DNA of 64,000 nucleotides from Rutstroemia sp. NJR-2017a BVV2. Lineage: Eukaryota > Ascomycota > Leotiomycetes > Helotiales > Rutstroemiaceae. The stretch covers positions 546,001 to 610,000 of the forward strand of contig NJPS01000051.1 of the NCBI GenBank assembly GCA_002946415.1, given 5' to 3'. Each line of letters begins with the position of its first letter. Positions within the stretch are counted from its first letter, which is position 1. Below the pieces are notes generated by a model that saw only the letters and a list, made by a program, of their open reading frames with translations, was not told the origin of the DNA and ran no database searches. Positions 44,932 through 56,300 of this stretch are shown one piece after another. The translations under genes were made by a program, and so were the position numbers.

Positions 44932-46800
44932 ATGGCATTCAGAATGTTGCAGGCGGCCAGTGTGGCTGTCTCCTTAATCGGAATGGCAAATGCTGCTATC
45001 ACCAGAACAGGCAGTACAGCCAATGTCAACGGTATCAACTACTATATCGGTACAGAGGCAGTTGCAACTATTGAATCGAAGTCAACCGGTTCAGACTTCG
45101 TCCCCTTAACAGTCATGAAAAATTCCAACGGCACTTTCACCACGTCTACCTTCAGGTCACTCGTGGCATCTTATCTCGCATCGGACGATGTCTTCCAATA
45201 CGGCTTCCTGCAAGCCGTCCATTTGATTGGGACAAGCAATTCAAGTTCCCTCAGTACAGCATGTGCCGAGTATGGTACATCAGTCTTCACTACTAGCTCA
45301 AACGCTTCAATCCCCGCTGGTCCATATTTCTTAGAGCCAGCAACTGGTGAGCTCTACAAAGCTTATCGCTTGTACTCTGACGTTCAAGATGCGTTCACCG
45401 AGGGCACAATTGAGAATTCAGACGGAACCTTCTCGATCCTTAGCGCTTCAATTCCAGGCGTTCAAAGCACCACCGTCGGCGTTCCATCCAGACTTTACTA
45501 CACCAAGACCGCTGATAAGCCTCTCGCGGGTGTAAGATTGGGTGTTAAGGATATCTACGACATTGCCGGTATCAAGACCAGTAATGGCAACCGCGCTTAC
45601 TACGAACTCTACCCACCAGCAAATGTCACTGGTCCTGCCGTGCAAAGCCTGATCGACGCTGGTATCGTCATTGTTGGAAAGATGAAGACATCTCAATTTG
45701 CCAATGGAGAGTCCCCAACTGCAGATTGGGTCGACTATCATTGCCCATTCAACCCACGTGGTGATGGTTATCAATCACCGTCCTCGTCTTCATCCGGTCC
45801 CGGGGCCGGAATTGGCGCCTACGAATGGTTGGACATTGCTCTTGGTTCAGACACTGGTGGATCTATTCGTAATCCGTCCCAGGTTAATGGAGCATTCGGG
45901 AATAGACCATCCCATGGACTTGTTAGTCTAGATCGCGTGATGCCGCTCAGTCCAAGTCTTGATACTGCTGGTTTCCTTACTAGAGATCCAATCCTGTGGC
46001 ATCAAGCTGCTCAAGTTATGTATGGCACGAATATCAGGAGCAATTTCACCTCCTTCCCAAAAAAGATCTACACTTCCGATTTCCCAACCACCGCAAGCAC
46101 CGAAGCCGAGACCGTTCTCCTGGATTTCCTCGCTAAGCTGGAGAAATTTCTGAATTCTACAAGCACGACCGCTCTCGATCTTGACTCACTCTGGGCCGAG
46201 ACCACTCCATCCGCAGCCAAAAATTCTTCAATTAGTGATTTCCTTAAGCTAGTATACCCCGTGCTCATCACTCAGCAACAATATAGCCTTTTAGCCGTGC
46301 CATTCTACAAGGATTACGCAGCCGCTCACAACGGTGCCCGTCCATTCATCGACCCAGTTCCATTGAGTAGATGGACGTGGGGCCAGAAGAACGTTTCTGC
46401 CGATGCAAGCACCGAAGCTCTCTTTAACAAAACAGTATTCATGGATTGGTTTGCTGAAGAAGTCGTCCCAGCAAACCCAGCCAGCTGTAGCGATAGTTTG
46501 TTCCTCTATCCCGGTACACTCGCAACTCCATCCTACAGGAACGTATACAGCAGTATGCCAGGCATTCCATCAGGATGGTCCGTAAGCCGTGTCTCCAACT
46601 TCGCAGAAGTTCCGGACATGGTCATGCCTATAGGGCAAGCAGCATACAACTCGACAATCTCGCTGCAGACGGAATATCTTCCTGTCGCGGTCGATATCAT
46701 TGCTCGGAAGGGATGTGATGGGATGATCTTTGCGTTGGCGGAGCAGCTGCTGGCGGAAGGAATTCTGATGGTACCGAAGACGGGTAGTGTGATGTATTGA
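44932..46800 (+). CDS. secreted amidase-signature family protein
   Basis: One exon, 622 aa, with a signal peptide (MLQAASVAVSLIGMANA). An N-terminal extension of about 185 residues precedes the amidase signature domain, as in many secreted fungal members. The catalytic Lys is Lys206 in GVRLGVKDIYDIAG, the nucleophile Ser311 in ALGSDTGGSIRNPSQVNG, and the cis-Ser about 24 residues earlier in the Ser run PSSSSSGPG (Ser287 or a neighbour). GKMKTSQFANGESPT and GLVSLDRVMPLSPSLDTAGFLTRD are further family blocks. Amidase-signature enzymes hydrolyse amides; the substrate here is unknown. Many N-x-S/T sites fit secretion. The domain ends with a normal C-terminal half, so the gene looks functional. 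Confidence 0.92.
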   Translation: MAFRMLQAASVAVSLIGMANAAITRTGSTANVNGINYYIGTEAVATIESKSTGSDFVPLTVMKNSNGTFTTSTFRSLVASYLASDDVFQYGFLQAVHLIGTSNSSSLSTACAEYGTSVFTTSSNASIPAGPYFLEPATGELYKAYRLYSDVQDAFTEGTIENSDGTFSILSASIPGVQSTTVGVPSRLYYTKTADKPLAGVRLGVKDIYDIAGIKTSNGNRAYYELYPPANVTGPAVQSLIDAGIVIVGKMKTSQFANGESPTADWVDYHCPFNPRGDGYQSPSSSSSGPGAGIGAYEWLDIALGSDTGGSIRNPSQVNGAFGNRPSHGLVSLDRVMPLSPSLDTAGFLTRDPILWHQAAQVMYGTNIRSNFTSFPKKIYTSDFPTTASTEAETVLLDFLAKLEKFLNSTSTTALDLDSLWAETTPSAAKNSSISDFLKLVYPVLITQQQYSLLAVPFYKDYAAAHNGARPFIDPVPLSRWTWGQKNVSADASTEALFNKTVFMDWFAEEVVPANPASCSDSLFLYPGTLATPSYRNVYSSMPGIPSGWSVSRVSNFAEVPDMVMPIGQAAYNSTISLQTEYLPVAVDIIARKGCDGMIFALAEQLLAEGILMVPKTGSVMY

Positions 46801-47803
46801 CGGGAGGGCTGGAAGTAATTTAATGTAGATCCTGCTGTAATGGTAGTGGTAGAATATGATAGACGACGTAATGAATTATTCAGAGTCATCATATGACTCT
46901 CGTGGATTTGTGCTGTATGATGTTTATCAAGAAGTAAATAGTATACAGCGCGTGTTTTTTAACGAGCGTGCAGGTGGAATATCAAGATGTGGCAGGTAAC
47001 ATTAGTATTGTATAAATGTACGAAGAGGAGAAGTACAATTGAGGGAAGGGGAAGAGCCTCTCCGTGTTAGAAATAACAGGCCGGCAATATTACCCAAAAG
47101 ATCTTTGGACAATGAAAACATTATAATATCCTGGAGTGTTTAGCATATTTGTCTGATCACAGTAACTAGCTGTAATATGTTGTCCTAAATCGGCCTGTTT
47201 TTTCTACGCCGAAGAAAGCTTAGGTACTTTGGTGCTTGCCTGGCATGCTCCTTCCTACCTTAGCTACCCGTACTGCCCTAAACCCCTCCTACTGCCCTTA
47301 CGCACTTCTTGGTTCTATGGGATCAATGTGAGAAGATTCATTCCAACATCATGCCGTACCAAAGAAGTTATGGTGAATGGCAACCGTCATGTTCATGTCA
47401 TCATTTGCACCTGGAGATTCATTCCCACAAAAAGAGAGCAGCACTTTCTTTGCTCCATCAGTGCTGTCTTCGTAATTACTCAAAACCCCTGCCAATAACT
47501 TTAGATTCAAACTTCCGTATTTCGCCTCCAGATATATCGACTTATCCTGTTCAGCCGTGGTAGGCACTCTTAGTACATTCACTCGCGCGGTCACCAATCA
47601 CTATAGACCAAAGAACGGCACCAATCTTCGAAACAATTTCTCCCATAGAAATAATATCATTATGTTTTTTACCCTAGCACTATAGTACTTTGGTATCCTC
47701 ATATTTAATGTCTTCTTCAACCTCAAAATCGTCGCGGCCAGAAACAAAACTTCATCCCCAACAACCATCACCATAACATAAAGCACCTCGAAAATATCCC
47801 AAA
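46801..47803. other. intergenic with a MITE copy
   Basis: 3' flank of the amidase and 5' flank of the J-domain gene. Apart from the MITE at 47058-47216 no gene or RNA is seen. Confidence 0.55.
47058..47216 (+). mobile_element. MITE copy 3 (~159 bp)
   Basis: Left end CTCTCCGTGTTAGAAATAAC then AGGCCG; right end CGGCCTGTTTTTTCTACGCC then GAAGAA, whose complement matches the left end. The interior matches copies 1 and 2. I see no clear target duplication at this copy, so one flank may have changed. Confidence 0.87.
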
Positions 47804-49147
47804 ATGGCCAAAGTCGCTCAACCATTCACAGACTTCTATGCGGTCCTTTCCATCCCTCACACAGCTACATCAAAAGATGTGAAAAAAGCCTACAAGGCGC
47901 TCGCTCTGCGCTGGCATCCCGACAAAAACCCCCACACCAACACCACCACCAAATTCCAACAACTCCAGCGCGCCGTCGATACTCTTTCCGACCCGATGTC
48001 TCGAGCCTGTCATGACGCAGATCTTTATATGCGCGGGCTTTTCACTGAACCCTTTCCGCGAACACCCTCGCCTGAACAGGAAGCTGAAGAAGAGCCATCG
48101 GAAAAGCAAAAAGCGCAAGATGCGTGGGATGAATGGGCTAGAGCGCATGTAGCCGAAGAGCGGAGAAAAGAAGAGGAAGAACAAGCTGCAGCTGAGGAAC
48201 GGCGACGAGCTCACGCTGACGCAAAGAAACAGCGAAGTCCCGGGCAGCAGGCGCCACCAGGGGCGGAGTGGGCATACGCTGACGTCCACACAGAGATGGC
48301 GATTAAGGAAGCTCGTGCTAGGAATATGCGCGAGTGGGACGGTAATTGGATGAAGATGCTTGCGTTCAAAAAGACGGTAGTTGCTGAGTACACACGGCAT
48401 CTGCAGTCATATCTCCGCAGGCGAGAAGTGTGTATTTCCGAGATCAAGCGCCAGCAATTTAACATCCATGTGTATCGCCGGGGAAAGAATCCCGCGAAGT
48501 ACACTGCGGAAGAACTTTTGATGGTGAAGCAGCAGGATGCGAGGATGCTGGAGCATTTTACCTCATTTCAAAAGATGAGTCGGAATTTCGAGATGGAGCA
48601 GGCACAGTTATGCAGAGCTTGGGCACAGAAGTACCTCATGATGATTCCAGCACATGATCCTGTTCTCCTGAAGGCGCAAGTAAAGGATGTATTCCATTCC
48701 GCGCGGAAGTTCTGGCAGAAACTTCTCGATATCTCGACGTCGATATTGGTTGAGGACAAGAACAATGATTTTGAAACTAAAGACCTCGACGTCTCCAAAC
48801 TCTGGTACAAAGGACCACCCGGGACGCGCGCAACCAATGCACCACGCTTACCAACGGAGCTCGAAGCCATACACAAGCTATGGGACTACAAGACAGCCGA
48901 AGGCGCATGGCACAAGAGTTCAGACCAGCTAATCCGGAATGCGTGGGTGCCGGAGCCTGGAGAGCATAGCTGCGGGAGGTGTAGCAGGTTGACGACACAC
49001 TCGGCCGCGAAGAAGCAGGCCGGGATATGTACGGGCTGTGAGATGGTGGCTTGTGGGAGATGCATATCGGTACTGGTGGTATTACGGGATTTTGAAATTT
49101 GGACTGAGACGGAGGAGATGGCATGGGGCTCCGAATCTGACATTTAG
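47804..49147 (+). CDS. J-domain protein with C-terminal Cys cluster
   Basis: One exon, 447 aa. Residues 8-75 are a J domain: DFYAVLSIPHTATSKDVKKAYKALALRWHPDKNP with the essential HPD, then FQQLQRAVDTLSDPMSR. Residues 90-150 form a highly charged Glu/Lys/Arg coiled coil (AHVAEERRKEEEEQAAAEERRR), followed by a helical middle. Near the end six cysteines in three CxxC pairs (390/393, 409/412, 417/420; HSCGRC, GICTGC, ACGRC) could bind zinc. There is no Gly/Phe region or canonical DnaJ zinc finger, so it is a class C J protein that would stimulate an Hsp70 at a specific site. Client and location are not visible. Confidence 0.9.
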   Translation: MAKVAQPFTDFYAVLSIPHTATSKDVKKAYKALALRWHPDKNPHTNTTTKFQQLQRAVDTLSDPMSRACHDADLYMRGLFTEPFPRTPSPEQEAEEEPSEKQKAQDAWDEWARAHVAEERRKEEEEQAAAEERRRAHADAKKQRSPGQQAPPGAEWAYADVHTEMAIKEARARNMREWDGNWMKMLAFKKTVVAEYTRHLQSYLRRREVCISEIKRQQFNIHVYRRGKNPAKYTAEELLMVKQQDARMLEHFTSFQKMSRNFEMEQAQLCRAWAQKYLMMIPAHDPVLLKAQVKDVFHSARKFWQKLLDISTSILVEDKNNDFETKDLDVSKLWYKGPPGTRATNAPRLPTELEAIHKLWDYKTAEGAWHKSSDQLIRNAWVPEPGEHSCGRCSRLTTHSAAKKQAGICTGCEMVACGRCISVLVVLRDFEIWTETEEMAWGSESDI

Positions 49148-49597
49148 TTCTAAGGACGATGCCAATGTGGGAGGAAAATTGGATATAATTGTGGTTTTAG
49201 GTTTGTGAAGAGATGTTTTCGAGATTTTGTACTTTAGGCGTTGATCGTTCTAACTGCAGATACCCAAGCGGGCGTTTCGTTCTTATGGGTACTTTTTGGC
49301 TAGAGGCGTCTGCTCATTTCCATAGAGGAAAAGGCCATGTAAAATAATCTTGTGCCCAATGGCCTTATTCGTCTTAGAATATCAGAGTACTTGAAGCTAA
49401 TCAAACAAGCAGAACATGAGATGAATCACGGATGTAGTAAAACAGCCGTAGAGACAAAAAAGGGTATTCATGATCCTGCCAAACCAAAAAAACCCATGTA
49501 TCAAAACTCCAGAAACCATACTCCGTCCAATTTATACCGTCTATACCCAATTCATCCTCATTCCGTCATGACCAGTCTCTCATAGTCTCATTCACAC
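49148..49597. other. intergenic between convergent genes, no gene seen
   Basis: Probable 3' UTRs of the J-domain gene and the minus-strand gene at 49598. The frame at 49352-49585 has no domain. Confidence 0.5.
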
Positions 49598-50610
49598 TCA
49601 GTCTAACTCCATTGCATCATGATGATCCTCAACGTCTTTGATTTCCTTGACCTCTTGCTCAACCGGACTGAGCTCTTGCAACGAAATCGCATTTGGAGTC
49701 CAATCCATGTCATCCATAGGCCGTTCCCCAATCTCCTGAAGTGCCATTTCCATTTTATGCCTCGCAGCTTGCATATCCGATGCACTGTTCCGCTCCCACT
49801 CGTTCAACTCGGCCCACAATCTGTTGAATTTCGCCTGCCTCGTTCGATCCGATAACATAACCATTAGGTCTTCTGCCTGTAGTGTCATACGTTGGAGTTC
49901 AAAATTTGTACACAAATGACGATGAGTAGCAGCATTTCGTATTCGGACGGCATCGGTCAAGCATTGCTGCAGTGTTTTGGTCATTGGAAGAAGAGCTTCT
50001 GCAGGGACGTTTTCCGGCAAGACAGTCTTCCAGACTGAAAGCTCTACGGCCTCAGAACAGGTCCAGTTATTTCTTTGTAGGACTTTGGGTATCCAGCGAG
50101 ATGCAAACGCATAGCAAGCTTCCTCCATGAGCCTTTGCATCATACCAAGAATGTAATGTTGTACTTCATAAGGAAGGCCGAGGTCAGGAGAGGTTGAGGC
50201 GTTGTGAGCATGAGGTGTCAAAGCCGTTGTCGAGACTGAGGCAACCTGTGGGCAGTAATGTTAGTATATATACATTGACTCTCTAAAAGGAAACCTACTT
50301 TGGTCCATACTTCTCCGTGATCTGCCGTCTTTGACTTTCTAGAATAATCTCGCACAGCCCAACGACTAGTGGTTAAACCGCCAGATCCTTTTGTTGGAGT
50401 AGAATTCAGAGTCCCGTTCCCATAAGTCTTGTCGCCTATGATGCTCGATGCCTTGGGCGTAACTGCCGTAGGTTGAGAAGGATGTGAATGGGTTGTAGGG
50501 ACCGGGGCATTCTCCCGCGTGGGAGCGTTATTTGAGAAATTTAGAGGACGCGCCGACCTCGAGTAGCCATAATTCCCCGAGGCCCATATGCTTGCCTGTA
50601 AGCCACTCAT
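49598..50610 (-). CDS. unrecognised two-exon protein, helical
   Basis: Exons 50610-50299 and 50245-49598 on the minus strand give 319 aa; the 53-nt intron has a GTAGGT donor and keeps phase 0 (WTK|VASVS). An in-frame ATG at 50655 would add 15 residues. Residues 1-105 are Ser/Thr/Asn-rich and probably disordered (SRSARPLNFSNNAPTREN). From about 125 the sequence is strongly helical: LPYEVQHYILGMMQRLMEEA, FASRWIPKVLQRNNWTCSEAVELSVW, then a charged coiled-coil region (FNRLWAELNEWERNSASDMQAARHKMEMAL) and an acidic tail ending MELD. The spliced frame, composition and conserved-looking helical core mark a real gene. I do not recognise a family. No signal peptide or membrane segment. Confidence 0.78.
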
Positions 50611-52128
50611 ATTACTGCCGAAAATCGAGAAGTCAATTGTCTTGCAGCCGCCCAATACTCGAACGAAGGACGAGCTTTAATAGTTCGAGAACTCAACTGG
50701 GCGGGTTAGGATAAGGATATGAAATGACTGTGGGCAGAAAATAGAAACAATGCTCAGGGTATCATGAACGATTTGCACGTCAATAAAGACTCATATAAAA
50801 ATGTTGCTGCCATAGAGCTGGAGAGGGATTGAATCATCTTCGGATTTGAGACGAACATCTAACACGAGCCCTTGACATGCTTCCTTCCAATTTGGATTGT
50901 TGGAAATGCGGGTCGGAAGAACTTATATCCGATGATATTCACCTCCCCTCTGCTGATCTTGTTTGCACGAACGTTCTTTTATGATGGACTAGTAGAATAC
51001 GACTACAGCCCTCATCAAATGGTAGTCGAATAGTCTGAAATTTATGACCAGCAATGCTGATTACTTCTTGGTAATGCGTGCTATATTCGCACGAAGTGCA
51101 CCCCTAGCAGACCAGAATGCACAGCCGTTCTGCATGGCAAGTGCTTTGCAATGAAAGGGCGACATCCTGGCCAACCTGTGCATCTAGTGTCCGTTCAGGC
51201 TATTCTCAGATGTTTACGGTAGGCCAGATTGATGTCATACATTAGAGACGCATAGAAGAGAAACGTCACGGTACTTGAAGCTACATACATGCTACACATT
51301 CAGTTCTTCAACGTCTAGACACTTTAATGTTTCCAGATCGATATGAGTCCGCACATATGCGGACTCTAGTATTATTATGACGGCGAAGGGTGCAGAATCT
51401 CGATGTTTAGTATGTTATCACCAAGCTACTTTCCTTCTTCGTATAATTGCCGTTTAAGAACTTCTAGCGATGTCCAACCCACACAAGAATCTGGTAGAAT
51501 ATTTGCCATAAGTTTTTTATATCAACTCATCAGCTTCGCGGAAAAAATATGTTTAAGTGAATCTCCACACCTTCATAAGATATACATAACGTACGAAAGG
51601 TCACCTAGGTCATCAAATTCCGATACACTATCTCAGTAGACGACTTCCGTATCAATGCCATCAAGAAGGAGGTATAACCACTGCCGGGTCTCGCATCTAC
51701 TCCTGGTCCAAAGGAGTCTTCCACAGTATTCTACCTTGTAATACCCGTTCTGATAAGAGGGTAAGTGTAAATCTGGGTTTGAGTATCATTTATATATTAC
51801 ACCTTCTTTCACACAGGTGTGGAAAGCGGTTGAGCGTTAGGTTATGTGATCCAAGGAAGCGGTTGTTATACAGTTTTTGGGAATTGATTCTATAATTAAC
51901 AGTCTCCTAGCAACTATAAGGTTCATCGCCACTACGCGTGTTGTCTAGCAAGCCCAATCAAATTCGTGATTTGAGTTTATTCCCGTGTTACCCCGCAGTT
52001 GAGTTCCAGCGCACTGCACTCTGCTATTTAATTAGCTGCCGTTATCCCGAGGTTACCATGAGAATTGAAGTATCTTCAAGGCCATTCAGTTTGTTTTCGG
52101 TTTCCATCAACTCTCACAAGGACCCAAG
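50611..52128. other. intergenic between divergent genes, no gene seen
   Basis: AT-rich upstream region of the 49598 gene (minus) and the oxygenase gene (plus). The frame at 51938-52366 overlaps the oxygenase start in another frame and is a shadow. Confidence 0.5.
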
Positions 52129-53321
52129 ATGGCTACCCAAATCCAAACAGTCACCAGCATCAGCGCCAGCACCGACCCTTTCGAGAATCTACCCTTTCGC
52201 GAACTTCCTCCTTTCCCGGACGACATACCTACAGCTCCTCTACATCGGCTTTCTCTCTCGGCTCTACGTAAGACCGTCGCGGAATCCGAAGCACTCTTCG
52301 CGGCTTCGAAGAATCTCGGGTTCTTCTATCTTGACCTACGCGATGACGATCTTGGGAATGCTTTGATTCAAGGATCTGAACAAGTGTTTGATATTGGACC
52401 TAACATATTCGATCTGGGTAGAGAAAAGTTAGCTGAATACGATCATGGGGCGAAAGGTAGTATTATGGGGTATAAAGGGTATGGGTCCCAAGTCGTAGAT
52501 GAGAAAGGGAATCTGGATAGGAATGAGTTCTTCAATGTGGGTGATTTTCTGATCACCTTACCCACAAAAGAGGTACTTATACTAACCCTGATTGCTACCT
52601 TAAGATACCCAAGGACGATATCCTGGGAATATCACAAGAACCACTTCCACAACCAGACATTATCCATCACAGAGCGGATCTCTTAAAATCTTTCATGACC
52701 CACGCTCATGAACTCGTCACCCTCCTCCTTACTCATCTCGAAAAGCATCTCCAGCTCCCACCTCAAGCCCTCACATCACTTCACCGTCTGACCTCTCCCT
52801 CCGGGGACCACATCCGCCTCATTCGAGCACCGCCTCAGCCCCCATCAGATCTCCGCACTTCCTTAGGGAAACATACCGACTTCGGTAGTATCACAATCCT
52901 TTTTAACCGACTAGGCGGCCTACAGATTCTTCCTCCACCTGCAATTCTGCCTCCAGGACAACCACCAGAGTGGATGTATGTGAAACCGATCCGGGATCAT
53001 TGTATCATCAATTTCGGTGACGCGATGACGAAATTTACTCGAGGTGTGGTAAGGAGTAATATTCATAGGGTTGTGGCGCCGCCGGGCCAGCAGGGGAGGG
53101 AGACGAGATGGAGTGTGGTGTACTTTGGTAGGCCGGAGGATGATGTAGCCCTGAGAGGTTTAGTGGGTGAGAAGGAAAATGGAGAGGAGGAGGAGGGGAT
53201 GAATGCGAAGGAGTGGATTAAACTGCAAGGCTTGAGGTTGAGGAATGCTAATGTAGCTGGTAAAGAGATGGGGTTGGAGGAAAGAAGAAAGCTATGGGAG
53301 GAAAGTGGAAGGGGTACCTAG
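52129..53321 (+). CDS. 2-oxoglutarate/Fe(II) oxygenase, isopenicillin-N-synthase type
   Basis: Exons 52129-52536 and 52605-53321 give 374 aa. The donor is GTGGGT and the acceptor TTAAG, phase 0, restoring RNEFFNIPKDDILG. The N-terminal DIOX_N region reads LSALRKTVAESEALFAASKNLGFFYLDL. The catalytic domain has the iron triad His226, Asp228 (GKHTDFGSITIL) and His290 (RSNIHRVVAPP), with Arg304 and Ser306 (RWSVVYF) in place of the usual RxS that binds 2-oxoglutarate. Such enzymes hydroxylate or desaturate small molecules, often in secondary metabolism; the substrate cannot be read from sequence. The C-terminal 60 residues are Glu/Lys-rich. It stands alone beside a large gene-free stretch. Confidence 0.92.
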
Positions 53322-56300
53322 TATGTAACAACGTGAGGTGCGCCCCTTTCACCATTCGCACTTTCATCCATGTTCATCCGAAGCTATTATGTCGAAATGT
53401 GACAAAAATATGTAGCGGATAGAGGTGGTGTGTGATTGGAGTCAACTAACATCGAGCTACACACCACATTTTGGCATCTGTCCATATATATTATGGCATA
53501 TGTGGTGTGACATGATCAGACCATCATAGATGAGTGCGATTTGATATAAAACATCAAATTACAGGCTACGAACCTTTTTCGGTGCATATTTCGGCTTCAG
53601 ATAGGTACAGGTACTTTGCCAGCACCGTTGAAACCCTTGTGATACGGTCAAAATATAGAACAAAATCCGACAAAGTTCTTGCCCATAGAGCCGTGAGGTC
53701 CTTTGAATTTCGAAGGTTTTCGCAACTAAGTAAGGTTAAGCATATCGTCTCTAGTGAAGGATTTCTCTGCCTCGGTCCTAAAATCTTGGCCATTTTTACT
53801 ATTTCCTGTGGTGATTTTGGTCGTTCCTGATACTGCATAATTGCGACGGTTAGTAACCAACTGTCAGCATTAATGGTAAGAAGGGTAGTGATTCAATGCT
53901 TGTTCCCAACTGCTATTGTTTCGCTCACCGGGTTGTTGCATAATATATCATGCATGGCAATGCTTTCGGTTGTTGCTTGCATACCTAAGACAATGTGTGA
54001 CGCAGCCTACTGTGCAGAGTATCAAGCCTCATGAGCGCGGCTTGAGATGATGGTTCTGACAAGTTCAGTCCATACATCATCGTAAACGATGTTGTATCTA
54101 TGATTCTGTCCCATTTTGGCAGGTCCATCTCCATCACTAGAGCAGCCGACAGTGAGACTAGATGTTTGATCACTGGTCTAGACTCCAACCCGCAGAAGAA
54201 TTAGAACTCGAATCCCAGTTGCTTGATCGGAGTCTGATGATGAAAGAAAAGGTCTAGTTCCAGGAAAACGGTTTGCGCTATGAGTACTAAGTCACTTCAA
54301 TGGTGCTTCATGTGGTTTTATTATCGCCTACAGCGGCTTTCTCGCTTTGGAGGGCTCGGAAAATGGGGAATATGGCGTCTTCTTTACTTCGGGCCATTTC
54401 AGAAATGGGTGGGGGAACTGGGAAGTATTAGTATAGATAGTGGGGAGTGTTCCGCGTCTGGAGCGTCTGCCATTTCTTCCCCGTTACATATATTTATCAT
54501 TCCTCTCTCCCATATGAAAAAGAATTACAAAATGGTTACTACCCTACGCGTTCTACCATGTTGTCTGACATGTCTCGTACACCCTTGCATCGGTGGAATA
54601 GCACGCGTTGTACTTGAACCGAACCAATACTTTCGGACTATTTGTTGGTACTGCGTTACTCCTTTGTGATGGTTTTAGAGTTAACGCCACGCCTCAGGGA
54701 ATTGTCGAGTCGGCCTGTGGTTGGCCTCCAGGTCATTTTCCAGAAAACAAGTGATAGTGGAAGAAGTACAGTTCTCGCGACGGCTGCAGCGGAGGACCAT
54801 GGATGTTAAATTGTGATTGAGGAAAGGCTGGCATGGCCTTGAAGCTACAACATGAGGTTGTTCTGAGGGGCAACTGAGGAAATGACCAGCGAAGTGGCCG
54901 ACGAAAACGCCAATGCCCTGCTGACCATTCGGTCCCAAACTTTGGGAAAACGTCGAGCCACACTTTTGCCTGAAAAGGTAGCGAGCGCAGTTAGAAAAAT
55001 CCACCTGTAAAGCCTCGCGTGGCAGTGGAGATACAGCACTGCCAACCTTTCTATGTTGTGGATACTCTCAACGTTTGCAATAAAACTTCCGTCAACACGT
55101 CGATCAAAGGTTTGGCCAACGCCAGGAGCCCGCCAGTACCGTACGGCGTTTCGACATTTGAGTAGGAAGCAATTGACAATGAACGGACAGCCTCGATGCT
55201 ATCATAGGAATGCTCGAGATACAAAGGCTCATGCTCCTATTCTATAAACACAGTTCGAACGCGGGCGAAACTTTTGATGACGTCGGCCGTACCACGAAGC
55301 AAACGGATTGGAGCAGAACGCAGACGTCGTCCCATGAACATTCCATCTCAATTGTCCTCAACGCAATATTTGAGCATAACAGACAGTCTCGACTTACATC
55401 AAAAACTTGAAATCGAGGAAGTGGAATAAGAGGGCTCGCAGAAAATTACTCAAACTCTGAGTTGGCAAGATTTGAATGTGGTGGTCATAGTACACGACGG
55501 AATTCACTTTATTCCAGAACGATGATGATCCCAGGTCTTTACCGAAATCAAAGGCTACATCTCGTACCTCACACCTTGCGAAGGAACGAATAATTCGAAT
55601 TGACATTGATGCGGCACGCATTTCAGCTGAAAAGCTCACACCTCTCTTCTCTCTGCCATTCCTCTTGTCCTGCTTTTGTCATTCGCAGAAATGCGACTGC
55701 TTTTCTCGTGTCGCAATTGACGCCGAAATTTTATCGAACAACCATGATTAAATGACGCGTCTATCTCGGACTGATCTCCCAACCCATCTACAAGCCCACT
55801 GCGAGCTTCTGAGGGCCACGTGGAGAGATCTAATTTTGATATGTGGCGTCTAACGCGGCAGAGATTCGACATCTCAACCTCAAGTCGCGTTCGACGATGT
55901 TGACAGATCTGAGACGCGCCATTACCGCAAGAGACGGTCGCATTGTATACGATACTGCGCTGTCGAAGTACCATCACGGAACTTGTTACAACCGCGGACC
56001 AACATTGCCTCTGAAACCCTATCGCTCACTTAATCATATCGTTGTCGTTATGGTTAATCACTGGCAGGTCGTGCGATGTCGGAGCCTTGACTGGGGTCAC
56101 AGGCACCGATTCAGCAAAATTTCAATGGACACAAATCGCTGTAGATATTCTCGCAATGTAACCCCTTTTATCACATTGCGTCTACTGCTCATGACATATA
56201 CATGTCTTGAAGCTGCCAAGACCACAAAGTTACATCTACTTTATACGAGATACATACAGTCAGTCTACTTTCATACGCTCACATAAGGTCTGCTATGACC

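Noticed and set aside
47870..48400. 176-codon frame, minus strand
   Set aside because: Antisense shadow of the J-domain gene.
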